Assembly: GCA_030427485.1 (NCBI GenBank)
Contig: JAUICG010000017.1
Span: 54,460-118,459, forward strand
Direction of reading: 5' to 3'
Source of the DNA: Gammaproteobacteria bacterium
GTDB lineage: Bacteria; Pseudomonadota; Gammaproteobacteria; Pseudomonadales; Halieaceae
DNA: 64,000 bases
Part shown: positions 43,255 to 55,591 of the stretch, piece by piece
How the letters are laid out: every line of letters starts with the position of its first letter
Numbering within the stretch: position 1 is the first letter of the stretch
Program-made: the position numbers and the translations under genes
The notes under the pieces: model-generated
Seen by the model: only the letters and a program-made list of their open reading frames with translations
Told to the model about the DNA's origin: nothing
Databases searched by the model: none

Positions 43255-44454
43255 CTACTTCAGGTCCGAGGAGGATTTCTCGAGCACCCGGCGCGCGACG
43301 ATCAACTGCTGTATCTGCTGCGTACCCTCGAAGATATCGAGAATCTTGGAATCGCGGGCGAACTTTTCAAGCAGTGAGTTCTCGCTATAGCCCAGGCTCT
43401 GGCACAGGGCCACGCAGCGCAGGGTGATATCGTTCCCCACGCGTCCGGCCTTGGCCTTGCACATGGAGGCTTCCAGGGAGTTGGGCGCCTTGTTGTCCGC
43501 CATCCACGCGGCCTTAAGGACCAGCAAGCGGGCGGCGTTCCACTCGGCTTCCATGCGGCACAGTTCCGCTTCGATCGCGCCTAGATTGCAGGGCTTTCTG
43601 TCGTACGCGAGTTCCACGCCCTCCGCTGCCAGCAGCTCGCGGGACATATCCAGCGCCGCGCGCGATACGCCGATCGCCATCGCCGCGACGGGCGGTCGGG
43701 TGTTGTCGAAGGTCTGCATTACGCCGCCGAAGGCTTTTTTGCGGCCCTCCGCGTCGGTCGCGACTTCGGCGCTGCCCAGCAGGTTGTCCTTCGGAATACG
43801 GCAGTCATTGAAACTGATTGCGGCGGTATCCGATGCGCGGATGCCCAGTTTGTGTTCGAGTCGCGTCACTTCGCAGCCCGGCGTGCCCTTCTCCACGATG
43901 AAGGATTTGATGGCCGCCTTGCCCAGTGATTTATCCAGCGTGGCCCATACCACGAGGGTGTCGCTGCGCTCGCCGTCGGTGACAAAAATTTTCTCGCCGT
44001 TGAGCACCCATTCATCGCCGTCGAGTACAGCGGTGGTACTGATGTTCGCGGAATCGGAACCGGTGCCCGGTTCGGTGATACACATGGCGGCATAACTGCC
44101 ACCGTACTTCTGCTTCTGTTCAGCGGTACCCACGGCGTTGATGGCGGCATTGCCCAGGCCGCTGCCCGGCATGCCGAGAAACAGGCCGACATCACCCCAG
44201 CACAGGCCGAACAAGCCGACGACGGCTCCCATGTTGCCGCCATTGACCACCGTGCCCTCGGCGGCTTCCTCGCGGGTGCCGCCCGGGTTGGAGCGCGCCC
44301 CCCCGATCAGCTTGCCGACTTCTTCCATTTCCCTGGGATAGCTGTGTTCTTCCTTGTCATATTTGCGCGAATAGGGGCGGATCATGTGCTCGGCCAGCAT
44401 CATGACCTGGGCGAACGTGTCTTCGTGTTTTTTTGCAAGTTCCAGGTTAATCAT
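43255..44454 (-). CDS. Acyl-CoA dehydrogenase
   Basis: 399 residues. MCITEPGTGSDSANIST (about 120) is the FAD/substrate loop; ILDIFEGTQQIQQLIVARRVL near the C-terminus includes the catalytic Glu. It lies 31 bases after another dehydrogenase on the same strand. CAGGAGA upstream fixes the ATG. Its EGT-type C-terminus is that of classical chain-length dehydrogenases. Confidence 0.85.
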   Translation of the reverse strand: MINLELAKKHEDTFAQVMMLAEHMIRPYSRKYDKEEHSYPREMEEVGKLIGGARSNPGGTREEAAEGTVVNGGNMGAVVGLFGLCWGDVGLFLGMPGSGLGNAAINAVGTAEQKQKYGGSYAAMCITEPGTGSDSANISTTAVLDGDEWVLNGEKIFVTDGERSDTLVVWATLDKSLGKAAIKSFIVEKGTPGCEVTRLEHKLGIRASDTAAISFNDCRIPKDNLLGSAEVATDAEGRKKAFGGVMQTFDNTRPPVAAMAIGVSRAALDMSRELLAAEGVELAYDRKPCNLGAIEAELCRMEAEWNAARLLVLKAAWMADNKAPNSLEASMCKAKAGRVGNDITLRCVALCQSLGYSENSLLEKFARDSKILDIFEGTQQIQQLIVARRVLEKSSSDLK

Positions 44455-44485
44455 CGCTTGTTCTCCTGAAGTTGATTGTCGGGGC

Positions 44486-45601
44486 TCAGACGCTGGCGAC
44501 GCCTTCCAGTGTGTCTGCGGCGCGCAGGTTGCGATACCACATCTCCACCGGGTGCTCGCGGCAGAAGCCGTGGCCGCCCAGTAACTGCACCCCGTCGGTG
44601 CCGATCTTCATCGCGTGTTCAGCGCAGAATACTTTTGCCAGGTAAGCCTGCTCGTGAAAATCAAGGCCCTGTTCGGCGCGCGCCGCCGCGCGCCAGGTCA
44701 TCAGGCGCATGGCCTCCAGTTCAATGGCAATGTCCGCCACCATGAAGGCGACTGACTGGCGATTGCTGATGGGTTCGCCAAACGCCACGCGCTCATTCAC
44801 ATACGGTTTGACGTAATCCAGAACGGCCTGGCAGGTGCCGACAGCCAGTGCGCAGACAGCAATGCGACTCAGGTCCACAAAGCGCTGCAGGTTAAATGCG
44901 CCATCGCCGAGCAGTGCGTCCGCGGGCAACTCCACACTGTCGAAGGTGAGTGTCGCCAGTTGCGCACCCAGAAGCCCCATGTTTGACTCCTCCGTGCGTG
45001 TCATGCCGGTGGGTGTACCCTCAATAATGAAAGCGGCGTTGTCGCCACTGTCCAGGCGGGCAGCGACCAGTACCAGGTCGGCATCCATGCCCAGTGGCAC
45101 CATGGACTTGGCGCCCGAGAGGATATAACCCTTGCCACCGGCCCTGGCGGTTGCGGCGGGCGCGGAAGGTTCAAAGGTTGCCCGCGGCTCCAGCAGCGCG
45201 GTAGTGGCGGCTTTGAAGTCGCCGGTGCAGAACAGGGGCAGGTACTTCTCGCGCTGCGCCTCTGATCCCTGGTCGAGCAGGGTGTTTACAAATCCCATCG
45301 GGCTGACCGATCCCAGGGCCAGGGACATGTCGCCATGCGCGAGATCCTCCAGGATCAGGGCGTTTGACGTGGGTGAGCGTTCAACGCCCGCGCCGCCCAG
45401 CGCCTCGGGAATGGGTAGCAATGCCAGTCCCAGTTCTGCGGATTTCGGGTAGAAATCCCGCGCTGGAACAGTCCCTTCGTCCACGTCTTTTCCCTGCTTG
45501 CGCATTTCCGCGGCGGCAAAGCGCTGCATGCTCTCGCGATTCATGCGCTGCTCATCTGTCAGGGTCAGGTCAAACAACAGGTCGTGTGCGGTATCGGTCA
45601 T
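44486..45601 (-). CDS. Acyl-CoA dehydrogenase
   Basis: 371 residues. PIPEALGGAGVERS and a C-terminal HGFCREHPVEMWYRNLR mark the family; the C-terminus ADTLEGVASV keeps a Glu-Gly pair at the catalytic position, but the protein stops right after it. The middle ETF/FAD region is less conserved than in its neighbour (TALLEPRATFEPSAP instead of the usual TEPxAGSD loop). It starts 15 bases after the TetR stop. It may pair with the next dehydrogenase. Confidence 0.8.
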   Translation of the reverse strand: MTDTAHDLLFDLTLTDEQRMNRESMQRFAAAEMRKQGKDVDEGTVPARDFYPKSAELGLALLPIPEALGGAGVERSPTSNALILEDLAHGDMSLALGSVSPMGFVNTLLDQGSEAQREKYLPLFCTGDFKAATTALLEPRATFEPSAPAATARAGGKGYILSGAKSMVPLGMDADLVLVAARLDSGDNAAFIIEGTPTGMTRTEESNMGLLGAQLATLTFDSVELPADALLGDGAFNLQRFVDLSRIAVCALAVGTCQAVLDYVKPYVNERVAFGEPISNRQSVAFMVADIAIELEAMRLMTWRAAARAEQGLDFHEQAYLAKVFCAEHAMKIGTDGVQLLGGHGFCREHPVEMWYRNLRAADTLEGVASV

Positions 45602-45616
45602 CGTCTGTACTCTCAG

Positions 45617-46279
45617 CTAGGAATTTACGGCGGTCCTGCAGGGGGCCTGCAAGCCGCCGATCAGGTAGTCCACCAGATGGTCGATCAGGGTGTCCTCGTC
45701 GAAATCGCTCAGGTCGCCCAGTGGTGTGTGCGCCAGCCAGCCGACCTCCGCAACACCGTGCAGCACGTTGGTGGTCATGAACATGAGTCGCAGTCGGCGA
45801 ACCGGGTCTGGCAGGTCTGGCAACTGCGTCGCCAGCGCCTGGTCCACACGCTGCCAGAAGGGCGCGAACATCGTGTTGATCATTTCTGCAATATCGGCGT
45901 CATTTTCGCTTATCAGCCGCGACAGAAACTGTACAGCGTCGGACCCCCAGCTCTGCCGGCCCGGTAGCAACAGCAAGGGCCGCAGCGTGTCCCGGCAGGC
46001 GCTGCGCAACGAGCGCTCCGGGACCTGTTCAGACCGCAGGTCGCCGGCGATATGTCGCAGTTCCCTGGCGATCCGTTCCACCAGTGCCTGCACCACGCCG
46101 AGTTTGTTCTGGAAATGATAGTGCATCGCGGCGGAGTTCCTGGACCCGGCTTCCGTGCTGATACGCCGCAGGGATACCGCGTGCAAGCCCTCGGCCGCGT
46201 ACAGGCGCAACGCGGTCAGCAGCAGCCGCTCGCGGGTATCCGCGCCTTTCTCCGGAACAGTGCGAGCGGCTATTGTCAT
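45617..46279 (-). CDS. TetR-family transcription regulator
   Basis: 220 residues. An N-terminal HTH (TRERLLLTALRLYAAEGLHA, then LRRISTEAG and NSAAMHYHFQNKLGVVQALV, about 14-66) is followed by a helical ligand domain. Its ATG overlaps the stop of the SDR gene (TCAT on the map strand), and the dehydrogenases and MFS gene follow, so it probably controls its own operon. Its operator could be the 16-base palindrome at 47151-47166; the ACATACTGTATGT sites are another candidate target. Confidence 0.85.
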   Translation of the reverse strand: MTIAARTVPEKGADTRERLLLTALRLYAAEGLHAVSLRRISTEAGSRNSAAMHYHFQNKLGVVQALVERIARELRHIAGDLRSEQVPERSLRSACRDTLRPLLLLPGRQSWGSDAVQFLSRLISENDADIAEMINTMFAPFWQRVDQALATQLPDLPDPVRRLRLMFMTTNVLHGVAEVGWLAHTPLGDLSDFDEDTLIDHLVDYLIGGLQAPCRTAVNS

Positions 46280-47100
46280 TTCTTGAGGAGTTTATCCGGG
46301 TTGCCCAGTCCGAGGATAAAACGCGTATAGCTGACCGGAAAAAGACGGCTGATCAGGGAGATGATCTGCGCATCGAGGCCAATAAGCAGGCGTGGTTTGC
46401 GTTTCGCGATGGCGTCGATGATCTTTTGCGCAGCCACCTCGGGGCTCGTCCTGGCGAGCTTTTCGAACTCCCGGCCCCGTTCTTCGGGCGTCAGGGACTC
46501 GTCGCCGCCGCGCGCGACGCGTGCGATATTGGTTCGTATGCCGCCGGGGTGTACGCAGCATACGTGTACATTGCTCCCCGCCATTTCCTGGCGCAGGGCC
46601 TCGGTGTAGCCGCGCACCGCAAACTTTGCCGCGTTGTACGCGGACTGGGTCGGTACGCCGATCAGGCCGAATATCGAGGAGAGGTTCACCAGGTGGCCCT
46701 GCGCGGCTCTTTGCAACAGCGGCAGGAACGCCTGGGTGCCGTAGACAACTCCCCAGAAATTGATGCCCATCAACCACTCCTGGTCGGCGTAGTCACTCTC
46801 TTCAACCGTGGCCATCAACGCCACGCCCGCGTTGTTGATGACGATATCCACATGGCCCCTGGTGTCGTCTATGCGCTCAGCCCACGCATGCATGGCGGCC
46901 TTGCTGGCGACGTCCACCACCTGGCCGTCCGCGAGAATTTCCTTGCGCGACAGCATTCCGATGGTGTCGTTCAGGGCTTCGGCATTGATATCGCTCAGGA
47001 AAAGCTCACAGCCTTCGCGGTTCAGTTGCATGGCCAGGGCACGGCCGATGCCTGAACCAGCGCCGGTGATAACCGCAATCTTGCCTTGTGCATATGCCAT
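46276..47100 (-). CDS. Short-chain dehydrogenase/reductase
   Basis: 274 residues. NAD(P)-binding TGAGSGIGRALAMQLNREG (about 13-31), NNAG (about 90), and Ser...Tyr-x3-Lys (NLSSIFGLIGVPTQSAYNAAK). The C-terminal tail LISRLFPVSYTRFILGLG is membrane-associated-looking, as in reductases acting on lipid-like substrates. First gene of the minus-strand operon. CGGAG eight bases before the ATG. Substrate unknown; an alcohol/ketone of a hydrophobic compound is likely. Confidence 0.8.
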   Translation of the reverse strand: MAYAQGKIAVITGAGSGIGRALAMQLNREGCELFLSDINAEALNDTIGMLSRKEILADGQVVDVASKAAMHAWAERIDDTRGHVDIVINNAGVALMATVEESDYADQEWLMGINFWGVVYGTQAFLPLLQRAAQGHLVNLSSIFGLIGVPTQSAYNAAKFAVRGYTEALRQEMAGSNVHVCCVHPGGIRTNIARVARGGDESLTPEERGREFEKLARTSPEVAAQKIIDAIAKRKPRLLIGLDAQIISLISRLFPVSYTRFILGLGNPDKLLKK

Positions 47101-47130
47101 AAAAGCACTCCGTTACCCGGGGGAGGCATA

Positions 47131-47166
47131 ATAATAGGTATTTTTCTGATTAAAGCAATTGCTTTA
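47131..47166 (-). promoter_or_regulatory. Promoter with 16-base palindrome before the SDR-TetR operon
   Basis: Read on the minus strand: TTGCTT (47158-47153), a 16-base spacer, TATTAT (47136-47131). The -35 lies within the perfect palindrome TAAAGCAATTGCTTTA (47151-47166). A repressor bound there would block the promoter; the TetR protein of the operon is the obvious candidate. Confidence 0.55.
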
Positions 47167-47371
47167 CAGGCGATTTCTTTGCCGTGCGAAACGAGGCGCG
47201 CTTCTCGTCCACCAGCCCTGGGGGGGGAGGTATCGGGGGATTCGGGGGCTGGAGTCTGGACACCCCCAGGCCCTTCGCCTACAATGCCACGCCAGATTAC
47301 ACACACTCGGCGAGCGCACCGGGTTGCAGTGTACCCCTGTGGTAATCCTGAGTTGTATTCATATGAAAAGG

Positions 47372-47402
47372 GCGAGATGCGGTTCCCCATCTCGCTTTTT
47401 TT
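47372..47402 (+). terminator. Intrinsic terminator in the carA leader (possible attenuator)
   Basis: Stem GCGAGATG/CATCTCGC with an eight-base loop, followed by seven T residues. The gene upstream points the other way, so a plus-strand transcript that reaches this hairpin can only be the car leader. This suggests transcription attenuation of carAB. The start codon of carA lies 45 bases downstream. Confidence 0.7.
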
Positions 47403-47446
47403 GCGAGCGCGCGACCGGCATTTGCCACTGACCGACGGAGGTTTTC

Positions 47447-48589
47447 TTGTCCATTGCGGCCATCTTAGCCCTTGAAGACGGTAGTATTTTCAAAGGCTTG
47501 GCAATCGGAGCTACGGGTACCTCGGTGGGCGAGGTGGTGTTCAATACCGCGATGAGCGGCTACCAGGAAATCCTGACCGACCCTTCCTACGCACGCCAGA
47601 TCGTCACCCTGACCTATCCCCATATCGGCAATACCGGCACCAATGCGGAGGATGAGGAGTCCTCGGCGATCTGGGCGACCGGCCTGGTGATTCGGGACCT
47701 GCCGCTGATGGCCAGTAATTATCGCAATGAGCAGGGGCTGTCCGAGTACCTGGAAAGCCGCGGCATCGTGGCCATAGCCGGTATAGACACCCGCCGGTTG
47801 ACGCGTCTCCTGCGCGAGAAAGGCGCCCTGAACGGCTGCCTGATGGCCGGCGAGGCGCCGGACGAGGCGCAGGCCCTGGCCCAGGCGCGGGAGTTCGCCG
47901 GCCTGAAGGGGATGGACCTGGCCAAAGTCGTCACTGCGCCCTCCAGTTACACCTGGCGCGAAGGCAGCTGGGTGCGGGGTGCGGGACACCGCGAACGCGC
48001 CGAGGCCGACCTGCCGTGGCACGTGGTCGCCTACGATTTTGGCGTCAAGCGCAACATTTTACGCATGTTGGTCGATCTCGGTTGTCGCCTCACGGTCGTG
48101 CCCGCGCAGACACCCGCGGACGAGGTGCTGGCAATGAATCCGGACGGCATCTTCCTGTCGAACGGCCCCGGTGACCCTGAGCCCTGCGACTATGCGATAA
48201 CGGCCATCCGGGCGTTTCTCGACACTGATATTCCGATCTTTGGAATCTGCCTGGGTCACCAGTTGCTGGCGCTGGCCAGCGGGGCCACCACCTCGAAAAT
48301 GAAGTTTGGCCATCACGGCGCCAACCACCCGGTACAGAATCTGGATGACGGGACGGTGTTGATCACCAGCCAGAACCACGGGTTTGCAGTGGACGAGGCG
48401 GGTTTGCCCGCTACCCTGCGCGCCACCCACAAGTCACTGTTCGATGGCAGTTTGCAGGGCATTCATCGCACCGACAGGGCGGCGTTCAGCTTCCAGGGGC
48501 ACCCGGAAGCCAGCCCCGGTCCGCACGATGCCGCGCCGCTGTTCCGACACTTTATTGACTTGATAACCGCACGGGCCCAGAAGAAGTAA
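47447..48589 (+). CDS. carA: Carbamoyl-phosphate synthase small subunit
   Basis: 380 residues. The N-terminal small-subunit domain ([20 protein letters not shown]) and the C-terminal class I glutaminase with nucleophile in [16 protein letters not shown] (Cys about 267) and [13 protein letters not shown] (His/Glu). It releases ammonia from glutamine and passes it to CarB for pyrimidine and arginine synthesis. Start TTG with GGAGG six bases upstream. carB follows after six bases. Confidence 0.95.
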   Translation: MSIAAILALEDGSIFKGLAIGATGTSVGEVVFNTAMSGYQEILTDPSYARQIVTLTYPHIGNTGTNAEDEESSAIWATGLVIRDLPLMASNYRNEQGLSEYLESRGIVAIAGIDTRRLTRLLREKGALNGCLMAGEAPDEAQALAQAREFAGLKGMDLAKVVTAPSSYTWREGSWVRGAGHRERAEADLPWHVVAYDFGVKRNILRMLVDLGCRLTVVPAQTPADEVLAMNPDGIFLSNGPGDPEPCDYAITAIRAFLDTDIPIFGICLGHQLLALASGATTSKMKFGHHGANHPVQNLDDGTVLITSQNHGFAVDEAGLPATLRATHKSLFDGSLQGIHRTDRAAFSFQGHPEASPGPHDAAPLFRHFIDLITARAQKK

Positions 48590-48595
48590 GCCATC

Positions 48596-51813
<3,218 letters not shown>

Positions 51814-51817
<4 letters not shown>

Positions 51818-52290
51818 ACAAGTTTCCGATGACTAAGGCGGGGGAGACCGCGCTGCGAGAGGAACTGGAACGCCTGAAGAAGGTGGAGCGTCCGCGCATC
51901 GTCGAGGCGATTGCCGAGGCGCGCGAACACGGCGACCTGAAGGAGAATGCGGAGTACCACGCGGCGCGGGAACAGCAAAGCTTCACCGAGGGCCGGATCA
52001 TGGAGATTGAGGGCAAACTGGGCAATGCCCAGGTCATCGATATCACCACGATTCCCAAGTCGGGCAAGGTGATCTTCGGTACGACAGTCGACCTGATCAA
52101 CCTGGAAACGGACGAAACGGTGAGCTATCGAATCGTCGGTGAGGATGAAGCCGACATCAAGCACCACATGATCTCGGTGGGGTCACCCATTGCCCGCGCA
52201 TTGATCGGCAAGGAGGAGGGCGAGGTCGTGATCGTCAAGGCGCCCGGCGGCGATATCGAGTACGAGATCGACCAGGTCCACCACATATAG
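51814..52290 (+). CDS. greA: Transcription elongation factor GreA
   Basis: 158 residues. The N-terminal coiled coil contains [20 protein letters not shown] and [16 protein letters not shown], with the acidic tip that reaches into the RNA polymerase secondary channel; the C-terminal domain (about 80-158) ends [14 protein letters not shown] ([11 protein letters not shown]). It stimulates cleavage of backtracked RNA. ATGA overlap with carB. Confidence 0.95.
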
Positions 52291-52391
52291 AAAGCTTTCG
52301 TTTCGCGCCGGATAAGTTCCGGTCGCGATTGACAGGCGCTCGATTTTATTTGCGCGATACAGACCGGGTCAGACAGGCTCCCGGACCAATC

Positions 52392-53234
52392 CTATCTCCC
52401 CTTGAAGACCGGCGTCCTGCGTTCCAGGCGTGCCGCCATCCCTTCGACGAAATCTTCCGTCGCAATCGTCTTTGCCAGCGCCGCGTTTTCCTGGTCAAGC
52501 GCTTGGCCCAGCGCGTCCATATGGGGTTGGTGCAGACAGCGTTTCATTTCCCGAAACGACAGGGCCGGCCCCCGGGGAGGAATAAGCTGTAGCGCCTGCT
52601 CCCGCGTGTGAGACAGTAATTCCGCGTGGGGTATCACCTTGTTGGCAATACCCAGTTCGACGGCTTCGCTGGCGCTGATTCGCTGCGGAAAAAACAGCAG
52701 TTCCTTGGCTTTTTGAAATCCCAGCAGGCGTGGCAGGAAGAATGTCGAGCCCAATTCGGCCGCAATACCCAGTTTCGCGAATGGCAGTTCGAGCCAGGCG
52801 TGTTCAGACAGGTAAATCTGGTCCGCAGCGGCGAGGCACAGGGTAACGGCCCCGCCGATAGCCAGCCCGTTGACCGCGGCAAAGACGGGTTTGTCGCAGG
52901 CGAAGAGCTTCAGGGTGGCGCGTTTCTGGGCGATGTCGGACATGTCGATTTCTGCCAGTATCTCTGGCGGCAGTCCCTCGAACGCATCGGGGGCAAAATA
53001 GCCGCCACTGCTGAAGGCCTCTTTGCCCGGGTCATCGCTTTTCGGGTCTTTGCCGCCCGTGAGAATCATTGCGTGAGCGGAGTCATCGGCTTGAAAGTGC
53101 TCTGCGGCGTAAAATATTTCCAGAAATGTCACGGCGCTGAGGGCGTTTTTGCGCGCGGGCGTGTTCAGTGTGAGCGTCACGATACCTGTTTCATCTTTCG
53201 AATAGACTATATCCCTGAATTCTTTCGGTTCCAT
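52392..53234 (-). CDS. Enoyl-CoA hydratase/isomerase family protein
   Basis: 280 residues, crotonase fold. The oxyanion-hole region reads NALSAVTFLEIF and AVNGLAIGGAVTLCLAADQ-like (AAVNGLAIGGAVTLCLAAAD); the Glu of hydratases is replaced around ELPFAKLGIAAELGS, which keeps one Glu (AELGS). Could be hydratase, isomerase or another crotonase. The ATG at 53234 is preferred to longer frames upstream, which read through a region of poor coding character. It converges with greA and is divergent from feoA. Confidence 0.75.
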   Translation of the reverse strand: MEPKEFRDIVYSKDETGIVTLTLNTPARKNALSAVTFLEIFYAAEHFQADDSAHAMILTGGKDPKSDDPGKEAFSSGGYFAPDAFEGLPPEILAEIDMSDIAQKRATLKLFACDKPVFAAVNGLAIGGAVTLCLAAADQIYLSEHAWLELPFAKLGIAAELGSTFFLPRLLGFQKAKELLFFPQRISASEAVELGIANKVIPHAELLSHTREQALQLIPPRGPALSFREMKRCLHQPHMDALGQALDQENAALAKTIATEDFVEGMAARLERRTPVFKGR

Positions 53235-53403
53235 GTTGTCTTTGTGCTCCCGATGGCGAAAATGTACCAGCCTGCAATTGTTCGGGGATGCATTCTGTAG
53301 TGCTTCACCGGGATTGGCAACTTGGCGTATCACTGTCCGGTAGGTATGCGCCGCCGGGCGGGACAACAGTATTGCGCTCACGCTGATTTAATTCGGCGGC
53401 AAT

Positions 53404-53422
53404 AATGAAAATAATTCTCATT
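53404..53422 (+). promoter_or_regulatory. Fur box upstream of feoAB
   Basis: The 15-base core TGAAAATAATTCTCA (53406-53420) matches the Fur consensus TGATAATnATTATCA at 12 of the 14 specified positions and is flanked by A/T. It lies 40 bases before the feoA ATG, as expected for iron-dependent repression. Confidence 0.8.
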
Positions 53423-53462
53423 TAAATTATTATCGGGTTTTCGCTGGAGTGGTAACAACACC

Positions 53463-53711
53463 ATGGACATCAACCTCTGGTCGCTGAGAACCGGCGATCG
53501 CTGTGAAATATTGGGTTATGACAATGCCCTGGATGAGAAGTATCGTGTGCGCCTGATGGAGTTCGGCTTTCATCCCGGCGAGTCGGTGTCCTGTTTACAG
53601 TCTCTCGCATTCGGTGCTCCCAAGGTTTATCGCGTCAGCAACACGGTGTTTTCGCTGGACGACGAGGTGGCCTCGCATGTCCTGGTCAGGGTGCTCCCGT
53701 CCCATGAGTAA
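53463..53711 (+). CDS. feoA: Ferrous iron transport protein A
   Basis: 82 residues, a single SH3-like FeoA domain (LRTGDRCEILGYD, RLMEFGFHPGESVSCLQ, FSLDDEVASHVLVRVL). It is a small cytoplasmic partner of the FeoB pore. The Fur box lies directly upstream. feoB begins 8 bases before its stop codon. No feoC is present after feoB. Confidence 0.9.
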   Translation: MDINLWSLRTGDRCEILGYDNALDEKYRVRLMEFGFHPGESVSCLQSLAFGAPKVYRVSNTVFSLDDEVASHVLVRVLPSHE

Positions 53712-55536
53712 GGTGTTGTTGATTGGCAGCCCCAATTCGGGAAAAAGCCTGCTTTTTAATCGGCTGACCGGCTTGCACCACAAGGTGGCGAATTTTCCCG
53801 GCATAACGGTGGATGTCAGTACCGGTCACCTGCACGATTTGCCCGGCACGGAGTTGATCGATTTCCCCGGTACCTATTCTTTGCAGGCGATTTCAGCCGA
53901 CGAACGGGTGGCGGTCGAGCATTTTGAGCGCTCCCTGGACGATGCCGAGGTCAGTCATGTGTTGTGCGTCGTCGATGCCACCCGTCTGGAGAAAAGCCTG
54001 TACTTCACGCTGCAGGTGATTCGCGAATGCGCGCGACACGGCAAGCCGGTCACGGTGTTGGCCAATATGATGGACGTGCTGGATTCCCACAAGCTGACAC
54101 TTGATGCAGGGGCTCTGGCGGAAGCGCTGCAGGCGCCCGTGCTGCCCGTTTCGGGCCGATCAGGCAAGGGCCTGAACGCGGTCGTCGGCGCGCTGCGCGG
54201 TGATCAGGCGCTGCCTGCCACCTGGGCAGGACAATCGCTGGACGTGCCCGACGAGCAGTTACGCCTCACAGCACACCAACTCGCACAACGATTTGGAACC
54301 CGCGGCGATGTGTTGATCAGGAACCAGACCCGGCTCGACGGGATTTTTCTCCACTCCTGGGCGGGTGGCTTCGCATTTTTCTTTATCATGTACCTGCTGT
54401 TTCAGTCCATTTTCACCTGGGCAGCGCCGCTGATGGATGCGGTGGAGTGGTTGATTGGCACGGTGGCGAATTGGCTTGTGCCGATGATTGGCAACCAGAC
54501 GGTCAAGGATTTTACGGCTGATGCGCTGTTCGGGGGTATCGGCGCTTTCCTGGTGTTTGTACCCCAGATATTCATTCTTACCTTCGTCATCGGGCTGCTG
54601 GAGGACTCCGGTTACATGGCGCGCGCCGCGTTGATCTGTCACAGGCCGTTGCGCCTGTTCGGCTTGACCGGCAAAAGCTTTATTCCGATGCTGTCGGGCG
54701 TGGCCTGCGCGATTCCGGCGATCTACGCCGCCCGCGCTATCGACTCACCGCGCAAGCGGCTGTTGACCTATATGGCGATACCGCTGATGCCCTGTTCCGC
54801 CCGCCTGCCGGTGTATACCCTGCTGATCGCGGCGTTTATCCCCGCAACGACCGGACTGGGCGGCCTCGTAGGCTGGCAGGGGTTGGCAATGTTCACCATC
54901 TACTTTTTCGGGATGTTCTGCGGGCTGCTGGTCACGGCACTGGTGTCGCGCACCAGTAAGGATCACTACAGTGACCTGCCCTTCGTACTCGAGCTGCCGC
55001 CGTACAGGGTGCCCAGCCTGGTACCGCTGTTGCGCAATTGCTGGAACCGCGCGAAACATTTTGTCACCAAGGCCGGAAAAATCATTTTCGCGGTCACGGT
55101 TGGCGTCTGGGTGCTGGGCTATTTCCCCAATTTTGGCAGTGACCTCGGCACTTCGTGGCTGGGTTACCTCGGACATTTGATCGAGCCGCTCTTTGCGCCA
55201 CTGGGTCTCGACTGGCGCTACGGGGTGGCGATTCTGAGCTCCTTCCTGGCTCGCGAAGTGTTTGTCGGGACGCTGGGGACGATTTTCGGCATAGAGTCGG
55301 CCGACGAGCAGATGTCGCCGCTGGTGCAGCACATTCAAGACAGCGATATGGCGCTGGGTTCCGGTATTGCGCTGCTGGTGTTCTTCGCCATCGCGCTGCA
55401 GTGTATTTCAACCCTGGCGATCCTTGCCAGGGAAAGTGGCTCGGCTTCGCTGGCGGTGAAAATGTTCGCGGGATACTTCCTGTTTGCCTATGCCGCCGCG
55501 ATGGCGGTGTACCAATTCACCAGCCTTTTCACCTGA
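53704..55536 (+). CDS. feoB: Ferrous iron transporter FeoB
   Basis: 610 residues. N-terminal GTPase: G1 GSPNSGKS, G3 DFPGTYS, G4 NMMD. A short linker precedes the membrane part with about eight or more helices and the conserved SGVACAIPAIYAARAI and LAREVFVGTLGTIF segments. It is shorter than the 773 residues of E. coli FeoB, mainly in the G-domain linker and C-terminus. It imports Fe2+ across the inner membrane. ATG at 53704, overlapping feoA; longer upstream frames lie inside feoA and are rejected. Confidence 0.92.
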   Translation: MSKVLLIGSPNSGKSLLFNRLTGLHHKVANFPGITVDVSTGHLHDLPGTELIDFPGTYSLQAISADERVAVEHFERSLDDAEVSHVLCVVDATRLEKSLYFTLQVIRECARHGKPVTVLANMMDVLDSHKLTLDAGALAEALQAPVLPVSGRSGKGLNAVVGALRGDQALPATWAGQSLDVPDEQLRLTAHQLAQRFGTRGDVLIRNQTRLDGIFLHSWAGGFAFFFIMYLLFQSIFTWAAPLMDAVEWLIGTVANWLVPMIGNQTVKDFTADALFGGIGAFLVFVPQIFILTFVIGLLEDSGYMARAALICHRPLRLFGLTGKSFIPMLSGVACAIPAIYAARAIDSPRKRLLTYMAIPLMPCSARLPVYTLLIAAFIPATTGLGGLVGWQGLAMFTIYFFGMFCGLLVTALVSRTSKDHYSDLPFVLELPPYRVPSLVPLLRNCWNRAKHFVTKAGKIIFAVTVGVWVLGYFPNFGSDLGTSWLGYLGHLIEPLFAPLGLDWRYGVAILSSFLAREVFVGTLGTIFGIESADEQMSPLVQHIQDSDMALGSGIALLVFFAIALQCISTLAILARESGSASLAVKMFAGYFLFAYAAAMAVYQFTSLFT

Positions 55537-55591
55537 GCCCCGCTGGCGTTTTGCGCGAGGACCGCGGCCGATGGTCGCAAAGTGACGGTCG

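Larger units (their letters stand above)
47101..47446. other. Divergent intergenic region and car leader
   Basis: A 346-base region. The left end holds the SDR-TetR promoter. The right end (to 47446) is the leader of carA and contains an intrinsic terminator at 47372-47402. Short Arg-rich reading frames start at 47284 and 47363. I found no convincing plus-strand promoter. Confidence 0.5.
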
